From positions 11,686,694-11,750,693 of the forward strand of contig NC_135552.1 of NCBI RefSeq assembly GCF_964340395.1: a stretch of 64,000 nt of DNA. The letters run 5' to 3'. Under the pieces are notes generated by a model. The model made no database searches and had not been told where the DNA came from. It saw nothing but the letters and a program-made list of their open reading frames with translations. The DNA comes from Glandiceps talaboti (taxonomy: Eukaryota > Hemichordata > Enteropneusta > Spengelidae). Shown here piece by piece: positions 51,484 to 61,838 of this stretch; the first letter of the stretch is position 1, and each line of letters starts with the position of its first letter. Both the position numbers and the translations under genes were made by a program.

Positions 51484-51992
51484 GTCTGATCTAAATCTGA
51501 TTAAAATTCGATGTATTGTACACTTCGTGATTTCTTTTTTGCTGTTACGTTTACTGTCATTTGTTCTTTTGTGAGTGCTTGTTACATACATCTGACACAA
51601 CACCATAGGTGTTCCCGTACCAAATCTCGTACTCATGAGTAGCCAATCAGAATCCGTCTTACAATATATACACTCAACATTCGAATTGTAAGAAAGAGAA
51701 CCATGAAACAGTAACGATAATATTTGTTGTCTGCGCTAATGATTTTGTGCTCTTTTCCAACAGAGCACTCTGAAGAATTGTACCAGTATGTTTTGGCACA
51801 TTATGTGTTATCATTCTTTGAGTAAATTCACTCATGATCAGTGACGAGATAATACGGGAAAACCTATGGTGTTGTGTCAGATGTATGTAACGAGTGCTCA
51901 CGAAAGAACATCTGGCAGTAAATGTTACAGTTATAACAGTCAAAAAGAAATTGCGAAGTGTGCAATACATCAGATTTTAATTAGATTGGTCT
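51484..51992. mobile_element. Foldback element with about 150-bp arms
   Basis: The left arm contains ctgattaaaattcgatgtat, cacttcgtgatttcttttt and gtgcttgttacatacatc followed by tgacacaacaccatagg. The right arm carries the same words inverted (51840-51990), including cctatggtgttgtgtcagat. Pairing is about 85 percent by eye, with a loop of about 200 bp. An open frame across the right arm is spurious. Confidence 0.8.
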
Positions 51993-52679
51993 GATCTGTG
52001 CGAGTTATTTTCGGTATTTTTCTACTAATCAAATTCATAATAGATATAAAACATGGAATAATCTACTTACAAAACATTTCAGATATTGATCAGAGAAAAA
52101 CTCATCAAAAAATAATAATAATTAAAAAAAAAAAATGAAATGTAAATCTCTTTCAAACTGTAAATGTCTTTCTTACCCAGTTAAGAACATGATCTTTGTA
52201 GTGTTCTAAATAAACAACTCACTTATTTTGTACACTTTATTGTATTTCCTAAATACACAGGTTTTTGTTTGAAGTGGCCATATTAAGGAGGATTGCAGTT
52301 GGGTGTGTATTTTGGATTTTTAATTTTTAAAACAATTTTATCATGGCTTCCTAATTAAGAATTTCAGTGTGAGACAATATTGACTAAGACTGTGTTTGTA
52401 ACTCAATACATTGCAAAAAGCTAAAATATGTGCAAATAGTTTGTTATTACACATACAATGACAAACATATTAATCTTTTCCAATGTATTGGGTTAAAAAA
52501 CAAGAACCTGTCATATGTTATTTCACATTGATTTCTAGAGTAGAAAGCCATGATAAAATTGTTTTATAAAAATAAAAATCCAAAATAAATACCAAATCCT
52601 CATCCATATGGCCACTTTTATCAAATTGTGGCAAATATATTTCACCATTAATACTCTAAGATTAGTTTAAAATATCTTG

Positions 52680-52855
52680 CATCAGCTCTAAAATACATGG
52701 CTTGTAAGCTTGATATAGATTAGTATCTAAAATACATGGCTTGTAATAAGCTTAATATAGATTAGCATCTAAAATACGAGGCTTGTAAGTTTAATATAGA
52801 TTAGCATCTAAAATACATGGCTTGTAAGCTTAATATTGATTAGCATCTAAAATGC
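52680..52855. repeat. Tandem repeat, 39-42 bp units
   Basis: Four full units of tctaaaatacatggcttgta plus agcttaatatagattag(c/t)a, followed by a partial fifth. Confidence 0.9.
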
Positions 52856-52937
52856 ATTAAAAATCACAATTCTCAAATAGCACTGTAAAATATCAGCTAT
52901 ACCTATTCTATACTAGTCCTGTATACACTATTTGACA

Positions 52938-53325
52938 TTAGGCCTAACATAAACAATTAAGTGGTCTGATTACACTCAATTTAGAATAGGTGGGGTAGGT
53001 AGATTTACTATTATGTTTTTAAAAAAGTTTTCGTTTTTTCATATGTGTCTATTTCAGGTAGTTCTGTTTTCCATTGTTTTCCATATGGTCTCTGTGTTAT
53101 TGGTTTCTTCTCATCAGATGTACAGCTATTACAGATTGGAAGAACAGTTTTATATTGTCTTTTTAAGTTGATGTCAGTTTCCATATCTACTATTTATTGC
53201 GAGACTTCACAATTTTCACACATTTTATTATATTTTTCTCAAATACGTAAAAAAAGTTTAGGGTCGGCGTGAAAAACAAGGTTGGGGTCAGGTAACCAGA
53301 ACCAAACAATTTTTTTCAGACCTTT
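52938..53325 (+). mobile_element. Dispersed non-autonomous element, copy 2
   Basis: The left end (aggcctaacataaacaatt, then gtggtctgattacactca) is similar to the inverted right end (aggtctgaaaaaaattgtttg, then ggttctggttac as read on the minus strand). This suggests terminal inverted repeats. The interior matches the copy at 46262-46470 in opposite orientation. The open frame at 53045-53272 lies in it and is not treated as a gene. Confidence 0.55.
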
Positions 53326-53673
53326 TGTCACTTATTAGAATTCAACAAATAGACACTGTATGCGTCCACTACTAGTAGTAGTACTGGTGATCATGATTTA
53401 AAATATTTTAAATTCCATATATTTATTTTTTCACGAATATATTATTTCTAAAGCATCACTGATGACAAATTAATAAATTCTCTATTGCTATGGCAGAATA
53501 CCATAATATGTTTTGTCATAAACAGACAGTGCAATCAATACAGATTTTTGATTTTTGCACATTGCGCTTACTTATTCATCATTAATTCTCTATGAATTAA
53601 TTATTTACCTCTTCCCTAAATTCTCTTTCCAGGTCAAAACTTTTATAGACAACAAAATATTATTTAACTACAA

Positions 53674-54023
53674 CTGCCGACATCAGACCATGGACAAATG
53701 GAACCTGTTACAGACAGGAAAAGTAAACAACTGAATTGGATCAACAACACTTGGCACAGCATGTTGGAACAGCAGAGAGTTGTATTACATTCCATCATTT
53801 GGTAAGAACAGCTGTATGGCCACTTTACATAATAGTTCACACTCACAAACAAATTAGAAGTTCCCCTGGTAAAGAGGCCACAAAACTGTTGTTATCAAAC
53901 CATGACATGTAATACAAGTCTGTGCTGTTCCAATATGCTGTGCCAAGTGTTATTAATCCAATTCAATTGTTTACTTTCCTTGTTTGTAACAGGTTCCATT
54001 TGTCCATGGTCTGATGTCGGCAG
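53674..54023. mobile_element. Foldback element with about 120-bp arms
   Basis: The left arm starts ctgccgacatcagaccatgg and the right arm ends ccatggtctgatgtcggcag, exact complements. Pairing continues at high identity through cacttggcacagcat and gttggaacagca. The spacer is about 110 bp. Confidence 0.9.
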
Positions 54024-54289
54024 CACTAAGCACCTGCAGTACTCAGATCAATTTTGCTAGACTAAGTCCTGTATAATGCAATCACTGTATTGATTACGTA
54101 ATGTTGGCTTGGGTTATGACTAAGCTCATTTCAGCATCAACACTACAATCAATTTGCTATGATTTAAGGATAAATGAGATACTGTAATCTTTCAACCTGT
54201 ACTTACATTTCAGCATGTTGCAAACACTATTTATTGCATATTTTTATTTTTTATGCATAGACAATTTGAGTAATTTTATCATATTACTA

Positions 54290-54500
54290 ATCTTTGAATG
54301 CAGGACAGCATGAATTCTGACATCCCGTACGAAAGTTGCAAGTTTGCTACGCTCTTGCACAAGTTTGCAACAAGGTTGTAGACAGCTTGTAGGGTCTAGT
54401 TGAAGATTGCGACAAGCTTGCAAACTAAGCAGCGAAGTTTTAGTCTCAGCGCTACAAGCTTGTGGCATACTTGCAATACCCTGCAAGCTTGCAGACTTTG
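54290..54500. repeat. Degenerate cluster of CAAGCTTG-type words
   Basis: Words such as caagcttgca, ttgcaagttt and acaagcttgt recur about ten times in 200 bp with no fixed period. The open frame here (54244-54486, minus) repeats L-Q-A-C-like peptides as a result. Confidence 0.5.
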
Positions 54501-54646
54501 AGGCAAATAATAATTTCTGAAGATTGCTCTCAGCTCTGTAAGCTCATTACTTGCTTGCAGTATGGCATTAATGATGATTCATGAGTCACATATTCTTTTG
54601 AGACAAAGTTCAACTGATGTAAATGTGTGAGCTTTCAAACTAAAGT

Positions 54647-57600
54647 TTAACTTCTCAGAGTGTCATCTCTATGAGAGGATCCTTCTATAACAACAGTGAC
54701 CAGTGTCTCTCCAAATCCGATGGATGCATCTAGTGGGACTTGTTGTTCAGTAGCTCTGAAAATCAGTTGAAGTTGACTGCTTTGGTACCCCATTGGAAAG
54801 TAAATCTGAAAGAACAGAATGAAGTGCATGTAAGAAATTGAAATAAGGAATTCTGGTCATTGCATACATAGTTTGGTCACAGGCCAGATATTAAGAACAC
54901 TAACATAGAACATCCAATCACAATTAAACTTCTTGTTGACTTAATTGATATGTACAGCATGGAAAAAGGCAGCAATATATTACACCACAATGTTATTGTC
55001 ATGTTGATTATGATAGTTACTGAATCATTTTGAGAAGCTAATGACACATTTTACCACATCCACAAAAAGATAATCAATACACTTACAAACAACACAAGAA
55101 CACAATCATTTTATGTTTGATTATCAAATGTCTTTTATGAAAATAAAGAATGGAAAAAGCTTGGAGACCTGAGCGAGTCTAGGCTACTGTATACTACATT
55201 TTCTGTATTCAGTGTGTCTTCTTATACATACCTCATTACACAGAAGTTGAAAGAGTCTGCTAAAGTTATCAGTTGCCCTGAGTGAATCTACAAGCCTAAC
55301 ATAACCTCCATTATCAAAGACGTGTATTTTGACCCCAGATTCCAATATCTGTACATAGATAGAGAGCTCTCCATAGCCAATAGAGTCATTCAGGTTAACA
55401 GGTTGTGATGTTGCTCGGAACTGAATTTGAAGTGCTCCAATGCTGTACCCCATCGGTGCATATTCCTGCAGGCAAACATTCCAAGTAAGCTTGATATGTG
55501 CACGTTGTACTGTGACAAACTAATATTGACAAAGAGTTACAGTATGTGATATTAACAACTGAACACGAAAAAAAAGAAAATGTCTATCCAATCTCTGACT
55601 GACCAATCAACCAACCAGCAAATATAAAGCATTTATCTGTTGAAGAATCCACTTACTATAATGTAAGAATTTTATTCATTCATTCATTCATTCATTCATC
55701 TCAGTCAAACTATAGGAGTGAATATACATGTAGCTCAGCTCTTCACTTTAAGGACATATGAAAAGAATCAAATAAAGTCAGATATATTTGATTTCTGATC
55801 ACATTCTTACCTCATAGTAGAGAAGATGTTGTAGATTTCTGAAAGTTTGTGAAGGGCTGAGATGATCAGTTCTTACATAACCTGAGAGATCATAAACATC
55901 TATCTTAATCCTACTGTCCACTATTAGAGAAAGGGAAAATGATGTTTAGAGCTAAAATCATGAAATATCAATGGAATGTGATTAAACACAAAGTATCATT
56001 ATAATGAACAAACAATACAAAACAAACAATCATGCCAGTCCAAGAAAACTCACCTCTTGGTCTAGACTGAGAACTACTTGATACTTGAACATCACTTTCT
56101 CTAACTGGTACAACATCAAGGTCATCATACTGTGTCTGCTGGTTTGGAAGAACTGCGCTCTCTGCAAAATTCTGATCTTCCAACTGAATTTCATTAGGAT
56201 CAGTTTGGAGGACTTCAATATCACTTTCATTGTCGCTGGAAGTACTGGCTAGATGTCCCTGATCCTCTCGACTAGCACCCGTGTACTGGTTTATGATAGA
56301 ATGGTATGGATAACTGATCATAGATTGAACAGTTTCCCTACTTATTACTGCAGGAACTGCATCAGTGGGTCCCTCTCGACTCAGCTGCAATGTGGTTCGC
56401 AAGTTGCTCCTACGTAGCTGAATCACCCAGTCTGGAACAATACTCCTAGGGTGTGTATTGCATGTACCTTGAGATCATTACAGAGAGGCGAAAACGTTGT
56501 TAGAGCTGAATCACGAAATATTGATGGAATGTGATTAAACACGTGTATGAGGTACAAAATACCACAAAACAAACAATCATGCCAGTTCAATACCAGATTT
56601 AAATGGACATTGTTACTGTCAATGAATGTACCAAACTATGTTGAGTTTGCAGTGTGCATTCTTAAGGTATAGTCTAATTACTGAAAACCATTAATTATGC
56701 AAATGACTCATTAAGAGTTACATCAATAAGCTTTATGAGACGTGTACTCTGGTATCAAGAATGTATCTACCAAATTATATAGCCTTTGAAGCTTGCACTC
56801 TTCATATACATGTATAGCCTAATTACTGAAAATCATTAATTGTGCAAATGACTCATTAAAACTAAAAGCTACATCAACAAGCTTTCCAGACATGTGCCAT
56901 TTGTTTTGTTTGAAGTATGCATCAAATTATATTCAATTTGAAGGGTGAATTCTTAAGATACAGCCTAATTACTGAAAATCATTACTTATGCAAATACGTC
57001 AATAAAACTACTAGCTATATTATCAAACTTCATATGACACATGGACTTTGTTATCATCAATATGTGTACGAAAGTATATTGAATTTGAAGTCTGTATTAT
57101 TAAGATATAGCCTAATTATCGAAAACCATTAATTATGCAAATAGGTCATTAATATTCATTGGATGTTCACCAAAACCTAATCAGTTCTAGCCATTACCCT
57201 AAAGAACATGTGCACCAAATTTCGTTTGAATTGCGCCAGCTATTTTAAGGGACAAAACGATGACACAGACAGACACACACAGAGAGACTTTTCATCACAA
57301 AATTATGACCTTCCCTGACGGAAGATAAAAACTCACCTCTTGATCTAGACTGAGGACTACTTGATACTTGAACATCACTTTCTCTAACTGGTACAACATC
57401 AAGGTCATCATACTGTGTCTGCTGGTTTGGAAGAATTGCGCTCTCTGCAAAATTCTGATCTTCTGAATGAATTTCATTAGGATCATTTTGGAGGACTTCA
57501 GTATCACTTTCATTGTCGCTGGAAGTACTGGATAGATGTCCCTGATCCTCTCGACTGGCACCCGTGTACTGGTTTATGATGCTTGGTAGGTATCGATTAC

Positions 57601-60242
57601 TGATCCTAGATTGAACAGTTTCCCTACTTATTACTGCAGGTATTGCATTAGTGGGTTCCTCTCGGCATGGCTGCAATGTGGTTTGCAAATTGCTCCTACA
57701 TAGCCGAATCACCAAGTCTGGAACAATACTCCTAGGTTGTGTATTGCATGGAGCTGTAGAACCTGTAGACCTTACTTCCATTTGATTGTATGCTTGTTCT
57801 AAAGGTCTTCCTCTAATTGATCCTACTGCACCAGACTCAAGAGTCTGGGGAGACATTTCAATTGTTGCAAGAGCTTCTGCAGATGATTCTACTACACTAA
57901 TGGTGTCACCATTATTTTGAACAGTTGCTTCCAGATGTTGGTCCGCACTTGAATGAGAAAAAGCACTGGTGTTGACTGGAGTTGTACATTCAGTTATAGT
58001 GTTATCGTAAGTTGGAAGTTCAGCTGCATCATTGACCAGATTTGTACATGCAGCATTACTGACAGGAGATGAATTTGCAGCAGTGCTGTCCGGAGTAGTA
58101 CAGATACTTGTAGAGTTAGTGACTGGAGTCGTACTTGAAGTAGCAATATCAGGAGTTGCTGTAGTGCTGTCTGGAGTCATGGTTGTAGTAGTGCTGCATG
58201 AAATTGTACTTGGAGTTGTGCTGTCAGGGGTTGTACTTGTAGATGTAGTAGTGCTGTCATGGGTTGTACTTGTAGATGTAGTAGTGCTGTCTAGAGTCCC
58301 ACTTGTAGAAGTGACGTCAGTAGTAACTGTAGTAGTTTTGATTGGAGATGCACTTGTAGTAGTGCTGTTAGGGGTTGTACTTGTAGATGCAGTAGTGTTG
58401 TCTAGAGTCACACTTGTCGAAGTGATGTCAGGAGAAGTAACTGTAGTAGCTTTGATTGGAGATGTACTTGTAGTAGTGCTGTCAGGAGTTGTATTTGGTC
58501 TTTCCATGAATGAAGCATCAGCATTACTTATATTTCTGTTAAGTAACATCTCACTGGTGTTACAATTGGAGCTCTCCTTTCTGTCTCTTGGTTGTAGTCT
58601 TGGAAAGGTTGACTTCAAAGGACCATGTACTTGAGTTGTTGATATTTCCTGATTATGAACAGTTGAAGCTGACTTTAGATTACGTCCTGTTGACTCTGCT
58701 ACTTCTTTGGACCTAGTACTTCTATAATTACCTGTACTATTAATGATGGAGTCTGATTGTTGTTGATTTGTTTGTGGCTGGTTTTCCACTTTTGAAGATG
58801 GCAACGTCAGTTCCCTCTTTCCTTGACTTATCTCTTTTGGGCACCTGAGTCGAGGCATTGGTTGTAATTGTACAGGGTTTGACATATTTGTGGATTGGCA
58901 GTGTCTATTATCTGAAGTATTGTTGGTCCTCCTATGCAAAATCTGATGGTTAGCTGTAGTCTGCCTTGCAGATGTGGATGGGGTTATTTTGCTACATAGC
59001 TCTCCATCATGTTTAGTTGTTGGTTTTGAATTCCCTTGACAAATGCTTGTATTTGTCACATCAGTAGTGGATGGTGTATTAAGCTGTGTTACCATTTGTC
59101 CCCTGTTGCCAATAATGTCACCTTGATAAGCTATTGTCAGTTGCCGATCTCCTGCACACATTTCTGGATCACTGTCTTCTTCCATTTGTTGTGATTCTGC
59201 TGACAGCAAGAATTTGCATGAATCTACTTCCTTCCTTGGCATTGGCAATGGTCTTACATCAGTATCATTGGATTCAGTATTAAGAGGATCATCCGAAATA
59301 GATAACTTCAATCCTTGACCTGGTCTTGCAATAGCTGTGTCTGATTTATTTTTGTGACGCTGTTCTTTGTGTGGTTTTGATGTATTTTGGCCAGTGCTAT
59401 AACTTTGTTCTGATATAAATACACCATTCAAAGCATGGTTAACTTCTTTTGAATGTCTTCCTTTGGTCTTATCTGTTGTGGTTGTCCCAATGCTGTCTTC
59501 AGACTTTGCTGAATTCTTTGATGTCCCAGATGCATCTCTTACATCTGATTCAGTTTCTTCACTTTGTTGGTTAAAATGGACAAAAGTTCCATCTTCTAGC
59601 ATTGGCTTCAAGTTCCCAATTACAGAGTTTATTTTGGCTGCAGTTGAGGCAACAACAGCACGCTGTACTGATTTGGCATTAGGCTTTTCCACAACCAAGG
59701 TCTGCCTCGTGCATGGAGTAGAGTCATTCTGAACACTAACATTATTAGCATTATCTATAGTGGGGGAGTCAAGATTGACTTCTAAACCTGATTTGTTCTC
59801 TTCTTTGATTGAGGAACATTCTGGATGATCATCACTTTCACAACAGACATTTTCTGGAGCATCCTGAATTTTAGGTAATCCTGGAGAGTTATCAATGGGG
59901 GAAGTTTCAAGACTAGCTGCAAGGTTGGGGAGTAAACCACTCAAAGATCTTGACTCAGTAGTTGTCTCGTCATCTGCAGGTAACTTGCTCTTGGTAGTTC
60001 TGTTCTCTTCTTCAACAATATCTTCAAAACACTGTTGATGGAAAAAAAGAATAAATCAAAAACATGAAAATATAGATGGAATTGACTAAAATAACAGGCA
60101 GAACAATGGTAAATCATAACATCAATCGTGGTTACTTAATATTTCAATGCAAGATTAATCTCTCTACAAAATTTGAAGCACTCTAAGCTAATTTAACTCT
60201 TAGTTGACCATCAGGCCTGCAAAAATATGGATATATATATAT

Positions 60243-60277
<35 letters not shown>

Positions 60278-61838
60278 TTTTATTTGATGAATGCCATAAT
60301 TTTGTTTAAAACACATAGGATATTTTGGTGTAGTATAGTGTTGTAACAGAATGTTTTTCATCTCACACAAAAATGCCTCTGAGATTTACCTCATTAGATC
60401 GGCATGGTACTGTACGATCAAATTCTTCAGCTCCATTTTCAGTCATGTCTTCACAGAATTTTGGTGTGCCTAAATTTGTAAATTTTATGATGTCGGACAA
60501 CTTTCTGAAGTCTTCTTCACATTTTACAGTCAACTCCAGTATTTGATGTCGAAGGTTCCCATCTTCTGTACTATGTTCTGATTTCATCAATGTTGGAAAT
60601 ACATCTCTCATGTCTGTTAAGTCTCCTCTCATGGTATGAAGCTGTTGTTTCAAATCTACTAGAGTAGTGATGTTTGAGGCACCACTGGACATACCCTGGT
60701 TCTTTATCTCTCTGTCATGTACCGTGTTCCTTCTTTCTGGTGGGGGACTGTTTGCAGCAGGTTGCATGGAATTTACATTTCTTGATATAATGGCCTCATT
60801 ACTACTACCTTCATGAAAGAATAAATAGAAAACTTGTTTGATCAAACTTGAAAAGAATTGCATAATAACAATGATTTCACAGACCTTTGCCCCAAAGTCC
60901 TTATTTCTATTATCTTAAAATTCACTTATTCCTATGTTATAGCAAGTGCATGACTCAGCCAGCAATTATGCAATCTTCCAGCTCACTGAGTACATGTGCA
61001 TGTGACTCGCACTCAAGTACAAGCTCTCAGTTCTAAAGGACCACTGTTGAAATAGGGAACTAAATGCAAACCAGCCATCTTTAATATCCTGATGTTGCAT
61101 CATGGGAAATATGATGATAAATATGAATCAAGCTATATATTGTAAACAATCTTGTTACATTGTTTATAACCACAAATAATCTAGTTATGTTACCATAACT
61201 ATTGTACATAGGAGGTTTATTCTATCAGTAGCTGAGATTAGGTATTATGGTAACTACAGATAATCCCATAGTCCTTAGCATCTGAGTATACTCAGTCTGG
61301 ATTGCAAGTTCCCTATTGATGCTCATGTCTGGCTATAGATGATGGCAAATGGTAGAATGTACAGGATTCAAATACTAAAACAAATACTTTCAATACCAGC
61401 CAATTTTAAAATTAGGCACAAGGAATCTATGTCATAATGAGAGGTATAAGTCATGAAGAAGAACAACCCAGCCATTACATGCTCAGTTTACATTTTTATA
61501 CAGAGTGCTCGTCTAGCACTTTTCCATGCACTTTTACAGTTTTGAGACCCTTACATACCTGTAGAAATTTAGGAGTGAAACTCAGTGCAGATCGTCATCT
61601 CACTCCACATACTAGACCTCCAATTTGATGAGACATGGAAATTGTATTGGAAATTATAAGTATTTGGAATTTCAGCCACAATATTATGCATACAACTTAC
61701 CATTGCTGGTGACAAATACTGATTTTTCAGATAATGTACTTCTCCTGGACTCAGAGTCACTGGTAGGTGTAAAATGTTGATAACTTTCAAATGAACTGTC
61801 TCTGGTGTCCAGTGGCTGTCTGGTGCTAGTAGATGGCA
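54647..61838 (-). CDS. Gene D: giant disordered protein with two tandem ubiquitin-like domains (5' end missing)
   Basis: Seven minus-strand exons join in phase to 4169 nt (at least 1388 residues): 61701-61838, 60390-60808, 57337-60031, 56054-56467, 55811-55920, 55232-55465 and 54647-54805 (TAA). Exon 60390-60808 is helical. Exon 57337-60031 is huge and polar, with a Thr/Ser-rich tract of T-P-D-S-T-T units (about 58.03-58.50 kb). It ends with SRETVQSRISNRYLPS and an acidic segment. Exon 56054-56467 is a tandem duplicate of that end (SRETVQSMISYPYHS, then ESDIEVLQ). The last three exons encode two beta-grasp domains. The first starts SRIKIDVYDLSGYV and ends ELSIYVQILE. The second starts SGVKIHVFDNGGYV and ends TLVTVVIEG. 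Each domain is split after a Glu codon in phase 0. It is a paralogue of gene B: the exon at 55811-55920 has the same 110-bp length and phase as 39248-39357. The exon 5' of 61838 was not found. Confidence 0.75.
55676..55697. repeat. (ATTC)n microsatellite
   Basis: Five tetranucleotide units in an intron of gene D. Confidence 0.9.
56054..56467 (-). other. Tandemly duplicated exon of gene D (symmetric phase 1-1)
   Basis: This exon repeats the 3' 410 nt or so of the large exon (57337 to about 57760) at high identity, from CNTxPRSIVPD to the donor. Its acceptor (gatctcaag) lies where the copy begins. Both copies have a one-base overhang at the 3' end. The exon itself begins by completing a one-base overhang, so including or skipping it keeps the frame. 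Part of the following intron is duplicated as well (55951-56035 against 56501-56590). Confidence 0.75.
56600..57290. repeat. Array of about 130-bp units inserted in the duplicated intron
   Basis: At least four units share cctaattactgaaaatcatt, aattatgcaaatgactcatt and ttgaagt(g/t)tgcattcttaag words. The array ends in a caccaaatttcgtttgaatt block and a gacacagacagacacacac tail, the same design as at 14.3 kb and 1-900. It is present only in the upstream copy of the duplicated intron. Confidence 0.7.
60233..60282. repeat. (TTTA)n microsatellite
   Basis: About ten units in an intron of gene D. Confidence 0.95.
61051..61317. mobile_element. MITE copy 2, in an intron of gene D
   Basis: It starts AATAGGGAACT and ends TTGCAAGTTCCCTATT. 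The interior is collinear with the element at 2083-2335. The left terminal repeat has picked up changes (aaatgcaaa in place of ttgcaaa). Confidence 0.8.

Noticed and set aside
54244-54486. 80-residue minus frame with repeated L-Q-A-C-like peptides
   Set aside because: Follows from the degenerate CAAGCTTG word cluster. It is not in phase with gene D.
57295-57561. Second minus frame over the end of the large gene D exon, and its copy at 56030-56230
   Set aside because: Out of frame with the long exon. It recurs only because the exon is duplicated.
58032-58634. 200-residue plus-strand frame rich in Val-Leu-Ser
   Set aside because: It is antisense to the Thr/Ser-rich coding repeat of gene D. 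The minus frame belongs to an 898-codon exon with matching splice phases.
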